A stretch of 64,000 nt of DNA, from contig JARGXX010000096.1 in assembly GCA_030374765.1 (NCBI GenBank), positions 372,001 through 436,000 of the forward strand, written 5' to 3'. Under the pieces are notes generated by a model that did no database searches, had not been told where the DNA came from, and was given only the letters and a program-made list of their open reading frames with translations. Below are positions 51,984 to 63,248 of the stretch, one piece after another. The stretch's first letter is position 1. Each line of letters starts with the position of its first letter. Origin of the DNA: Agarophyton chilense. Its lineage: Eukaryota > Rhodophyta > Florideophyceae > Gracilariales > Gracilariaceae. A program made the position numbers and the translations under genes.

Positions 51984-53960
51984 TCAGAACACCAACAGGA
52001 CTCCCTGGGGTTGCGCAGGAGTAACTCCGTCGTCCTCATTTGAACCTGTAGGAGCGGAACCGGAACCAGGGTCACCCAAGGAGCCAACTGGACCACCAGG
52101 ACCGGCCCCAGCGAGCCGAGCACATTTCTTCGGCGGAGATTCTCCTAAGGAACTATTGTCACCATTGGAAGCCTCCCGGTCACTCAAATTTATACCATAC
52201 CGGGCATCCAAGTCGAAAGTGACCCTCCGGGAAATCACTTGGGCATTTTGCTGCAAAATACTGACCATGGCGGTCTTCTGGTCCTGACCCTGTTAGACAA
52301 CCGTGGCGTAGCGCGCCAAGCGACGCACACAGGAGCAAGCTTCCCTCAGGACTGTCGCAATTTCCATCGAGGCCGTAGTACCGACGGTAAGGCACACATG
52401 ACAGTGATCCGAGGCCGCAGCCGTGACCGAAGCGGCAAAATGTGGCAACGGAGAGGACAGAGCGATGTTGACGACCCCAGTGGACGTTTAAGCCAGCGCA
52501 TCACCTACAAATCTTCCGGCCTCGACAGTAACCTCGCCAGAAGGTATGTCCACCTAGGCGATGCGCAGCTCATAAGAAAGCTCATTCTGGGGAGCAGCGC
52601 CCGGAGAAGCTGGAGGAGGGGAAGCGATCAGCAACACCACAGCGGACTCGACCGAAGCATTAACTTCCTCCACGGGTAGGCCGTAGGGATCTTTACCGAA
52701 GGATTCTCCACCGGACATACAAGCAGGAACCAACAGCGTGGCTTCTACATCATGCTCGAAGCACAAGGGATCGAATACGTTGTCCTTTTGAGAATAGTCG
52801 GGCACATGACGCCTCGGTAGTTCCGATGGTTGATTCCTCAAAGGGTTGGCGGTATAGGCACGAGCGTCGTCCTGACCCTGCAGATGTAGCGGAGTCGGCG
52901 TGAATGATTCGGTATCGTGGTCATACCAAAGGAACGCGGGAGTCTTGCCCCAATCCAGCTGTTGGACATGATCCAAAAGTTCTGCGGTCTCCTCGACGTC
53001 GAACTTGGTCCCATATACAATATTCTAAATGCAAAGGTTCCTTAGGAAGCGAATCATGGTGTCCGGGAGCGGGATTAGGCGAACTCGAGGACCAGGTATA
53101 TTCTCATCGTATAACACCCTCCAATGCTTCGAACGGACATCACCACGGGTTCCGTACTTCGCGGTATCCATGAAGGCCATAAGCGACATCACGCCGAACT
53201 CATCGAAGAGTACCTGCCAGGACAGCCATGACCTTCGGTCGTTGTCATCGCCCATGAGTTGGGACGAATGGTACGCCACCACAGACGGCGTGGGAACCAA
53301 AAGAAGCGGCGAGACACGCCAATACATGGCCCATTAGTTTTCATCCTCGTGGGGAAGGGAAAGATATAGCGGAAGACGTTTGTCTGCGCTCATGTCGTGG
53401 AACTCCACCTGGTGCCCACTACAGAAGAACCCCAGGGATTAACGCAAACGAACATCGGGCTCGTGCATCTCGTTCCGATAGATTCGGTTGGACATCCAAA
53501 GCAGGCGGTCATACGGCGGCCCGAAGCACAGAAGAGCCAAGAAGTTGTGACCCGCGGGAGGAAGGCGCACATGAGGCGAGATGAAGTCCGTGTATAGGTC
53601 CGAAAGGAGTTTGTTCACCCTGAAATGGTATTCGGCTTCCACCTCGCAGCGGACCTATGGCATGTCCGCTTGGATGAGGGTGCGACATCACGTCGCCGAA
53701 CGCAGATCCACAGGGCAATGCAACCATCGGTTACACCACAAGACGCCGCGCGCGTTCTTGCTGCCCCTCCGGAAATCTGGTATCTTGGCAAACATTCGGG
53801 CGTCGAGATACATATGACAAAACCGCTGATACTCTTGCACAGAGGACGGAAGAATGGCATGACGCACTGCCCGCGGATTCCGTCCGGTGGTATAATCATA
53901 GGGACGTTCGTAAGCCACTTGGTATCGCGAGGAGCTCCCCGCTTGGTTGTTCGAAGCCAT
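51984..53960 (-). pseudogene. antisense ORF (aORF) protein of gypsy copy 3, degenerate
   Basis: Starts at the ATG at 53960 (caccATGGCTTCG), MASNNQAGSSSRYQVAYERP, and follows the protein of copies 1 and 2 throughout. It is interrupted by several stops and frame changes (for example near 53640, 53440, 53335, 53020 and 52490). The C-terminal helical part and the SPPKKCARLAG segment, equivalent to SPPKKRARL of copy 1, are readable to the stop at 51984. It is transcribed, if at all, toward the end of pol from the side of the 3' LTR. Family unknown. Confidence 0.72.
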
Positions 53961-54496
53961 GGTGCCGCTGCCCACAGGCTGCTACGCCGGGAGTGGATAG
54001 GACGACCGCCGGAGGCGATGAGGGCCAGAGGGGGAACGGCATATCCGACGGGCCTGAAAGGCGAGGTCGGCATCGAGTGCGACCAATGAAAAAAGTACAT
54101 CGATGGGAAGGCGAGTGACGGAATTGACCCGAGCAGACTGACAGGCGTGAACCACGGTGGGCAAAGCGCGGAGGGTCGCTAAAAACAGAACGACGACTGA
54201 GGAAGGCTCCAATGACCGTCAGAGAAGAAGAAGCCAATGGACCGTCTGGGAACCGCGACGCGAGGAACGCGCCGGTGATGCACCTATGGACAGCGCTCAA
54301 GGCACGTGGGAGTTTCACTCACTAGGCAAGTTAATTGCTCTTTGGCGCCAATGGTCAGCTCACGCTTCCCCGCATCCCCGCAGGCGATGACGACGCGACG
54401 TCCCGTCGCGCCGAACGGTACCGGGAGCAACGAAGTGCTCGCGTCCCCTTGGTCAATCATGAGGCCACCTAGACTTCGTTGTGACGGCCGAATCCT

Positions 54497-54509
54497 AAGG
54501 AGTGAGATA
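54497..54509 (+). promoter_or_regulatory. polypurine tract beside LTR F
   Basis: AAGGAGTGAGATA immediately before the 3' LTR, one or two substitutions from the tracts beside LTRs A and C. Confidence 0.6.
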
Positions 54510-54934
54510 TGTGAAGCAGCGATGACAACGGTTGAGCTTTGTAAGCCGCCGGGCCTTGAGGTACCTTACAGCTGACACGTGGACAGGTCGACGTCAGGTG
54601 GGCTCATGTAGATTATTAATCTTTTTTAAATAGTGTAATAGAGTAGCATTACAGTGACAGGGGGATCCCAATGCCTCGCCAGTACTCTTTACTGAGCTGG
54701 AGTTACGCTTCTCCCTTAGAGTAAGGTAGACACTGTTAGGATACTAAATAACCTCCTTTGGTATTCAATCCATCGTTTCCGTAGCTCCAACCTGTAGGAA
54801 TACGCAGTAAATGCCAGCCTATTGCTCCAAATACTCTGGGAGTACCGCCGTCAAGGATTCGAACCTTTGGACCCGGTCTACCAGGCTACCACCGGTCGGG
54901 ATCCGTACGCTGACCCAACACTCCTTGCATTACA
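54510..54934 (+). repeat. gypsy-family LTR F (3' LTR of copy 3)
   Basis: 425 bp, TGTGAAGCAG...GCATTACA. It differs from LTR E by many substitutions and a deletion of about 20 bp after CCTCCTTTGGTAT, so the insertion is not recent. The antisense tRNA-like module lies at about 54840-54900. Confidence 0.87.
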
Positions 54935-57416
54935 CATGGCCTTGGCCAAAAGTAATCGATGATGTCGGTTTGGCCTATCCTGGAAAGGACGTGTAATCTG
55001 ACAGTCAGATTTCGCCACACAAATAGAACGGTTTTGATGTAATGCTTTCCGTTGTGACCACTATTAAGAAACTTCTGCGCTCTTTACCAAAGCTGACGAC
55101 CGACACAAAACACCTTAGCAGAAACCTGATCTGATGTTTTGTCAAACAATTCCTTCTTGGTCTGTTCTTAAGTATGCAACGCGGATCTCTCGCTCACAAA
55201 CATGGTAGAATCAACCAAATCTTTTAGGTCTGGACATTCAGAAAGCAAAAGATCGGTCACATGGATGAGCGTAACTGCGTGGATATTGAAGATAACTGCC
55301 CTATTATTTCGGGCATGACTTTGGCTCAGAAGGTTTCCACTTGAGAGCTTGACAAAACTGCAGTTTCCGCCTTTCCGTGAAGCAGCGGTATTCTAGACAC
55401 TTTATCCCATAATTACCACACCTCGAGCCAGTATCGAGCCTTTTTCGACGAAAAGTGTTTTGCTACAGTACCCAGCATATTACGTCCTTCTGTCACACTG
55501 AAAGGGTTGATTAACTTGTAATTATTTGCGCAAAATGAAAACAATACGTCATTGAGAGTGTCCTCAAATGCGTAGCAACACAATAATGGTGCCAGACGAA
55601 AAAGATGTATACCTTTCCCTGCAAGTGCTGGTTGCAGGCTGCTTTTAAACGTCCTTGGCTTTACATTGTTTCAATTTTGTTCTAAAAGTGAGCAACTGCT
55701 CACGTAAATCTCGAACAGACACGAAAGGGAGGAAGAGCGCCCTTGGACATGCATGTACCGGTGCAACCACCAAGCGACATCTAAAATCGCGCTCATTTTC
55801 TAATTCTGGAAGCACCGACGCCCGCCCCACATCAGAACCACTTTAGTCAACAGCGCTTATGATCATGTCCAGCAAGAAACGATGAGCTACGTCCTTCAAG
55901 AGTACACCGATAACTGGCGGTGGACTCCCTTCAATGCCTTTTGAAAGCATTAAGCGGAAGTGGGTGCACACTTGCTTTCTGTACACGTCTTGAGCTCGCA
56001 GCATTCCATCCGCAAAAGATAATACGGAATCGTTAGAGTCAGTGGCTTCTTCGGCATCTTCAATGGTATTGCTCTCCAAAATAGGAAGGGAAGGGAGACT
56101 AACCTTTTTCTTCGGGCAAACTATGTCAAAGAAAACGCAACGACCACCGGGACTCCCCACCTTTTTTTCTCTTGTAGTTCCGCATCATTGAGAATGGGTC
56201 TGGTATGATTATGATGAAGTTTGAAAAGCGGCTTCTCAAAATTGTGGTTCATCAGCTAATCTAATTCACTCTCAGAAATTTGGGAGCGGTTTGAAAGTTC
56301 CCTCTTTAAGAAAAGCGAACTCGTCCTACCAAATAGAAAAATGATGTAAAGTTTGCGTTTGATGTATTAGTTTGCTTTTCGAACATTTCTTTCTTGAACT
56401 TCGGCATTACTCAAGCATGAACGAATGTAGCATGATTTGTGCCGGTTTTTTCGCATTTGATCGATTCTGTACTCCCAAGACTGAAGAGATGTTCAAGCTC
56501 TTGGCGCGTAATGAGGTTCGTCAGAAATTACGTTTTATTATCTTTTACTTCATCGACATTCCGTTCATAGAAGGAAACGACCAAGTGCACACCCTACGAA
56601 TGGGTTGAGATAGGGGGAAGTGTCAACCCTCTGCCGTTTATTGGGTTGGTTTTCCGAGATAATTACCTAAAAGAGAGGCCGCTAAGCGGACGAATGTGAA
56701 CATGCCATGCCCAAATGTGATAAAAAGTCTATAGTGGTGTCTGAGACAACTTTTTTGAGTTTTGGTTGCATAGCCACAACTCAGTCTGGCCGAAGGCGTT
56801 TCGAGACTTTGTGCAGAGCTGTTTTATTCGTTGGCGCTTGGGTTCTTTAACGGGGGTGCGGCGTCGCAAGTCGCGCAGAGGCAAGGCGTTCAATGCCGTT
56901 CACCAACGAGATGGATAGAGCCGAGAAAAAGGGACGGAGATAACCTCCAGTACGGTTTTTGGAGGACGACAAAATGTGACTTTTTCGGAGGTATGATAAT
57001 CCCTTTAGCACTATCTGCGGAGGCTTCGTACGGACTTTACTGCAACACGCTGCACTAATGGTCTGTCCATAGCGACATGATGCGATGAAACACTGACTGC
57101 TAAACTGAGCGCACTTTAGAGAAAACTTTCCAAAATGGCCCCACAAATTTTCATTGCAAACCAGCTCTTTAAGGGCCGATCCCACAATGAACAACCGAGA
57201 TACTGTGACATCACAATGTGACCGTCGCCTCGAGTTTCAAGACACTTCATATCGGGAACTGCGTGCAGTGTCATGAAATCCATTCAGAGAAAAACAAAGG
57301 AAACTAAGCATCGAACACTTGCCATCGCCGGAGACTCTTTGGCATTGTACGACTTCATTAGCTCTCGTTGCATAATCGCGCGCTGAACGCTCCGCAAAAG
57401 ACGACCATTTTGGGAA
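54935..57416. other. long spacer without recognised genes
   Basis: Between the gypsy element and a Harbinger-type transposase. A minus-strand frame at 56160-55843 (105 codons, LSKGIEGSPPPVIGVLLKDV) is open but unrecognised. No repeats with the flanking elements were noticed. Confidence 0.4.
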
Positions 57417-58618
57417 ATGAACTACAATTTCTCTGATGGCGAATTCAAGTCATGCTATCGGGTTTCCAGAACGTCTTTCCAACGACTTTTAACAGCCCTC
57501 CGTCCATTCTTATCCCAATACAATGAAGAAGAGTATCAAGATAAATTGGAAGAGCATTTCAACAGTGAAGCAATAGAAGCTGCTACAAAACTTTAGACCT
57601 TTCTTCGCTTAATTTCAGGAGCTAGTTATTGGGATGTTATGCTCGTTTATGGATTAGAAAGATCCACCTTTTATACCATTTTCGACAACGTTATTAGTGC
57701 TTTTCATGAGGTCATAGAGTTGGAAGATCTTTCATCGAAAGCTGACACCAAAACTTATCGAAGAAGGGCCTTGGATTTTTTTATATCTCGCGAGGCTATG
57801 AATCCTTTTCCCGGTTGCGTTGGAGCCTTAGATGGAACTCTAATTATTGTGCAGAAGCCAACGAAGGAACTTAAAAATCAACAATTTTACGCCAGGAAAG
57901 GCGGGTTTGGAGTTGCTGTCCTGGCGCTTGTTGAAGCAAGGTGTCGGTTTTTTGCGTCATCCGCAGTTTGTGTGGGAACTACGGTTGACCGCATGGCTCT
58001 CGCTCACTCGAACATTGGCAGATTTCTAGAACAAGAAGGTCTTCCTGATGGCTTCTGGATAGCTAGAGATAAGGCATATGGGTGTGTACGAATTACATAG
58101 TTACTCCTATTTCGCGCTGTATGGCTAGCAGATATCAAGATGGTTTCGACTTTTGCATTTCCTCTCATAGCGATCATGTGGAAGAGGCTTTTGGAAGGCT
58201 TAAAAGACGATGGGGTATTCTGTTGCGACCTGTTCAGTACGATCCGCAAAACGCTTTAATAATTGTGAACAATGCGATGAGGCTCCATAACAACTGCATC
58301 AATTCTGGTGATTCTGGTGATTTTTTGTGCTCTGCTGGTAGTCTTTTTAGGTCTGAAGCCCGTGAATGTTTGGAGAGATGGCTTGCGTGGTCAACCAATG
58401 GATATGATTTTTATTTCGATCTTTTGGAAGACGACAACTTCACTAGCGACAGTTGCCTTCCTGAAGTTAGAGTGCGCTTTGCTGAGAACATCTCCAACAC
58501 GCGAGTCAGGCTCTGTCGAATTATTGAGAAGCTTAAGTTTGTGCGTCCTTCTTTGGGGTATATCGGTACCCAGTGCCGTGACGAAAGCACAAGAGGCCAT
58601 CGGTCCAATAGATTCTAG
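57417..58618 (+). pseudogene. PIF/Harbinger-type (HARBI1-like) transposase, decayed
   Basis: Starts MNYNFSDGEFKSCYRVSRTS at 57417. An in-frame TAG lies at 57594-57596, after which ISGASYWDVMLVYGLERST continues the helix-turn-helix-like N-terminal region. The DDE nuclease core shows GCVGALDGTLIIV (first Asp), WIARDKAYG (second Asp) and, after a frameshift near 58090, HVEEAFGRLKRRWGILLRPV (the Glu), followed by NNAMRLHNNCI. The order and motifs fit HARBI1-type transposases, which move elements with 3-bp target duplications with the help of a Myb-like partner. No partner gene or terminal repeats were identified nearby. Confidence 0.85.
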
Positions 58619-60974
58619 GCGTCGACAGCTGCTAGCGGTAATGCGGCTGAGCTGGTTGGAGTGACGCAGCGCGCTGTGAACTCGTCCCTCACCAGCGGCG
58701 TGGTGCAGAAATGCGACGCTGCGACCGTGATATCGAATGGGGTGCGCGCCACATTCTCCGAAGCACACACGCAGGTGGTCAAAACGCTGTGGTAAACAAC
58801 AACGCGCCCGGCTCAGAGGCGCGTTGCGCGCGGAAGACACACATTATCCATTCGCTTTGTGCAATGTGACAATGACAAGGGCAACTCACAGGTGCAGATC
58901 CCCTTTCTTACCGATCTAATTCGCGACTGTACGCAGCACCTCGTGAAGCACAAACAGAACAAGATGAGCCACCCGTGACTCATTACCATGGTCGCCAAGC
59001 GATTTCGCCTCATGAAGTACTTGCTTCGCCCGAATTCAGAGGCCTACATACGCCTCGTCAACGAGCTCTCCTTGCGTCCCAACTGCGTCATTCCCAGCGA
59101 CCGCCCGCAAGGCGCTAGGAAACACGCTAGACCCAGGTTGCACTGACGTTATGCCACACACACACACACACAAATCTTCTTGAGGAAACCAATGCCACAT
59201 AACGCAATGCATATCCCGACAGAACTGCAAGCAATGTCCGTGTCCCATCTCTCACTTTCCTCCACTTCTTTCACTCACCGCCTCCTATGTGATAACAACA
59301 CACCCCTCCGTGTGGCACATCCTCTTGTCGCCGGCACTACGCGAGCTGCTTGCGTGATTTTCGCGCGAACCGATACATTTAACCATGCATTCGGCCATGC
59401 ATTCTGCCATGAATTCAGAGCGATGATTATCATATATATCGTACCCGCGCGGGCTGGCAACTCCAATTCATCTCCAATCGCAACTTCTGATGAGCCTGCT
59501 GATCTGATGAGCTCTCTCAACCACATTTTTAACAAGCTACTGCATCTGTATCTTGAAACGAATGCATACACGCTCCTGAGGCCATATAGCACACGTCCAC
59601 AACACCAACGCATCGCCGCCACACCCGGAGTGTGCGCATATCAACATCCAACCAGTTGCCGGTGTAACGGAACATGTCGTGCACGCTGTCGCTGTCAAAT
59701 ATTTCAACGCGCATTCCAATCGAGCTTGTGTGCAAAGTTCAAATCACACACCCCTTGGCTCTTTCTATGAATGCGGATTGCATGCACGCCAACCTACGTC
59801 ATGTGGAAGCCTGCTTCCTTCAATTCGCTCACAAGGCCCTTCTAAAACGATTCGTCCTGCCAAATAATGCCCGATGCCGCAAGGAAACGAGCAGATCACA
59901 ATTAAAGACTCAATCTCACTCGCACAGGTTTTCAATCAGAAAAGCAGTGTCTCTGTGCATCTCATACCGCGCTTTCGCTGACGATTGAGGTGAGCTGTTG
60001 CGAGGCTTACAGCCCCGCACACTGGAAATCGTATGGAGATGCGGTAGGCCAATTATCATGATCACGAGTAAAGTCTCCACACTTTTTTTAAATAGGTAAG
60101 CGAGTATTGGCGGCCACTCTTCGCCAAATCCTACCAACGATAGTTACGCGCGCCAGAGAAGACTGATTGTTCGGTATTGCGTGCAGCCGGGGCGTTGAGT
60201 GGAACGGAGATACCCATAGCCGGCGCTTTATCGCAGGCGAGGGAAACAAAAGTCGTTAGACATGGCGGCACGGCGTCAACGACGAAGAAGAAGAAGCGAT
60301 GTATCATGTGGAGTGAGGTGGGATCGGCAAGAAGGCGAAAGGCAGCTTCGCTGAAAAAAAAATTTGCTCAACCGTTGTCCAAATCCAGACCGTAGCAAGC
60401 GCTTTTCGCACTTGATTTGATTGGATCCTGGAAAAATGCGACGTCAGTGCCTTTGATTCCGTTGCATGATTACGCCTGTTTTCGTCAAAGTTGAATTCAT
60501 CCACCGCTGGTCGTTCCATCCCCGCGCCTTTGTTTTCCATCAACCCCGAGACCGTCACAGTGTCAAACCTGAGCTGAGCTCACGAGTCCTTTGACCATTC
60601 TCCCTCATGGTAACCTACTCCGCCGCGGAAGGGAATGGCCACTCGCTTGTCGCACCTCTACCGTATTGCTCAAGAGCCACGTCAAGATCCGCCATGTCTT
60701 ATTCGTCGCGCATCCCCCCACCTCCGCCCCCGCCAGACTCAGCTCTGAGCGAAGATTCCAGCCCTTAAGCAGCTTCTTTTTCGGCGAACCCCCAGCCTAG
60801 CGCATCTCCAAAGCTTCCCCTAGACAACAAATTGAAAGCACTGCATCTTACGCCTTGCTCAATGGAAGAATATTTCAACATTATTCCTGCTGTGTTTGGC
60901 TTATATTGCTACGTAGACGGCTGTGGCACTGCCGATGGCCGATGATCATCACGATGAAATAGGGCACATGATGT
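58619..60974. other. spacer with a CA microsatellite, no gene recognised
   Basis: Only short or low-complexity frames. A plus-strand frame at 59180-59770 contains many His, Cys and Thr residues but no family pattern. A Pro-rich peptide (SRIPPPPPPPDSALSEDSSP) is encoded at about 60700-60766 (+), followed by a stop; it could be an exon of the next ORF but this is unproven. Confidence 0.35.
59155..59172 (+). repeat. CA dinucleotide microsatellite
   Basis: About nine CA units in a row. Its complement would be a TG repeat. No function inferred. Confidence 0.9.
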
Positions 60975-61718
60975 ATGCCTCGGTTCATGCTCGATATGTG
61001 GAAGGCAAGACATCATAAATATTCTTTCTACAGACAGAAACTGCTATTCCCCCAGAGTCTCCATCTTTGTCGCGCTCTCCGCGCCCAAGACGTGCGAAAA
61101 CCGGATATTAGCACTGTTCGCTTGTTTACGCAAGCGGAAAGACTTCTACTCTGTCCCAGCTCCCAAAAAGTAACTAACCCTCTTGGTAGGCCTCGGGAAA
61201 CTATTGTTGAAAATACCAGCAAGAACAAGGCCACCGATACTGTGATCAAAGTACGCGAGTATGAAAGAGCAGGTATAAACCAGTTCATTACCGTGAATAG
61301 AGAAAACGTCTGTGATGACGAAAAGAAACACGATCCACGCGTTGAAGTATACAAAAGGAATCGGGAGAGAGGTAAACATGATCCCAAACGTGTATTCCGT
61401 GGAGAACAATTTGTTCAATTTCGTCCTTATGGCGATCACAGGCCCAAGGATCTGTTAAAACCAAATCCGTCAAGTGCGCCTGATGATCTCGCATCATCTT
61501 TCTGTTCAAAAGACGCAGCGCTGGCTTCGAAAGACGAAGACATAGAACAGAAGCGTTTGGAATTGAAAAGTGGAACGTCCAAGCAGAGAAGGCTCATGGA
61601 AAAGGTGAAGAAAGAAGACCCTAATATGAGCTTGAGCAACTCCAGTGGAAGTTCAAGTGCAAGCCCCACAAAAATTCCAAAGAAAGAGAAGTCCAAACAC
61701 CTACAACGGAGACACTGA
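60975..61718 (+). CDS. hypothetical Lys/Ser-rich protein
   Basis: 247 open codons starting MPRFMLDMWKARHHKYSFYR. The C-terminal half is highly charged (YKRNRERGKHDPKRVFRGEQ, DEDIEQKRLELKSGTSKQRR) and ends in a Ser-rich plus Lys-rich tail (MSLSNSSGSSSASPTKIPKK) typical of nuclear, disordered proteins. Candidate splice acceptors (TCTACAG at about 61030; TTGGTAG at about 61190) suggest that only the part from RPRETIVENTSKNKATD on may be coding. No domain is recognised. The open frame is long for random sequence of this composition, but the start is uncertain. Confidence 0.4.
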   Translation: MPRFMLDMWKARHHKYSFYRQKLLFPQSLHLCRALRAQDVRKPDISTVRLFTQAERLLLCPSSQKVTNPLGRPRETIVENTSKNKATDTVIKVREYERAGINQFITVNRENVCDDEKKHDPRVEVYKRNRERGKHDPKRVFRGEQFVQFRPYGDHRPKDLLKPNPSSAPDDLASSFCSKDAALASKDEDIEQKRLELKSGTSKQRRLMEKVKKEDPNMSLSNSSGSSSASPTKIPKKEKSKHLQRRH

Positions 61719-63248
61719 ACACAGTTTTGGACACCAAAATCATTAGATATGCTTTGTCGTGACATTATTGAGCCCAGTTGTTTGTGTTTCATCAAAAGGT
61801 CTGATTGTATTGCTTACCTCCAGGGTACTTCAAGATCAAACCCAAGAACGCCCAAATTTAGAGATAGGTTCACCCACACGGAGTGAAGACTCAATTGTCG
61901 TTCTTGTTAATTACACGATGGCAACTCTTCCAAGTAATTTTATGCTGATTTAGCTGATTCTGGTGACTTGATGCAGCTCACATACAATTTGTAACTGCAA
62001 TGCGCGGGTGGACCAGTTCTAAGCTCTGTACCGAAAATGTAGTGAAACTTGTTGGGAAACTATGGCACTCCCTACCATGCTCAAGGACTGCCTTAGATGA
62101 CACCAGAGCCTGTGAAGAGGCCCAAACAGACCTCCAACTTCTAGCCTAATTTACGTCGTCATCGTTTTCACGTTATACTGTAGTACGAACACAACACCGC
62201 ACATGCCATCACACACACTTGAGCCAGTCAATTCGGTGCACACAAACTTTGGCCTGTACTTGCCCGTACGATTCAAACTTGCACAGCAGCTCTCCTTATA
62301 CACATGTGCAGCGCCGGATTCTCACGGTGCTGCAGTCGTGGCACCGCTGCTTTCTCCTTGAAGATTGCGCAGAGTGCGCATAGCCTAGAGAGAACTATTT
62401 TAGTTAGTCAGGCTTTATAGGTTTCGGATCTTTGACGTTATTCTTGCGGGGAGACTACAGCTTGAGCGCAAGCACATAAAGCTAATCTTCAAAATTACAT
62501 TTGAATGCACTCTGCGTCATCTCGCACATTCTTGTCTACATCCGTTCGTTCGCCACGGTATTTTTACACAGTTCATCACTACTTCCTGTTCTTCTAAACA
62601 AGGCGATTTCTCGCACATCTTAGTACATACTACATCAACTAGCTATCAATCTACACACACCATCATTGCCCGTAGTAGACGTAGTCACATTCTTCTGCGC
62701 GTTTGTTCGGGAGTTACTTACTTTTCAAATGCTCGGGTAACACGAGGTTACAACCTCCTCAGCCTTCTCGAGCCTTTGCACTACTGCCCATAATTCAAGC
62801 CTGTCTACTTTCATAGCTTTAAAGGCGTTCCCAATCCTTTCGCATGACGTTTAAGTGTTCAAGAATGCAAAAAATGCCTTGTAAACGAGCTCGCCTTGCG
62901 TCCTAGCTCATTTTCCCCAGCGACGGGCTCCGGAGACCATCCTCCTACTGCTGCCTGCGTATCTAGCTCGGATGGTACTGGAATTCAAGTCATCATAACA
63001 CATGCCCACGGGCGGGATCCTAGAAACGCAAATGAAACCTTTAACAAGAAGAAGAAGAAACAATCAGAAGTAAAGCGAAAACCAACAAGCAACCTAATAT
63101 CCGCTAATCTAGGAGCTTCCTCATCTACTTGACCAAGAGCTCTTGTAAACATTTCAACTTGCTTCTTCCAACTTTTCGAGTGCTTTCCTTCGTTCAGTCT
63201 ATCCTCTGCCACACCAATCTCGTCCAACGGTTTTTTTCGATTCAGGAA
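61719..63248. other. spacer without recognised genes
   Basis: Mixed-composition sequence with only short frames. Nothing recognised on either strand. Confidence 0.4.

Larger units (their letters stand above)
45027..54934 (+). mobile_element. full-length gypsy chromodomain element with antisense ORF (copy 3), 9.9 kb
   Basis: Direct LTRs at 45027-45473 and 54510-54934. Plus-strand gag (45538-47463) and pol (47784-51810) follow the order protease, reverse transcriptase, RNase H, integrase, chromodomain. A minus-strand antisense ORF (53960-51984) lies between pol and the 3' LTR, converging on pol with a gap of about 170 bp. Multiple stops, frameshifts and a catalytic-site change in the integrase make it non-autonomous today. 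No matching target duplication was found at the two outer borders. Confidence 0.88.

Noticed and set aside
57195-57416. Terminal inverted repeats of the Harbinger element
   Set aside because: No pair of matching inverted ends with a 3-bp duplication could be found by eye on both sides of the transposase.
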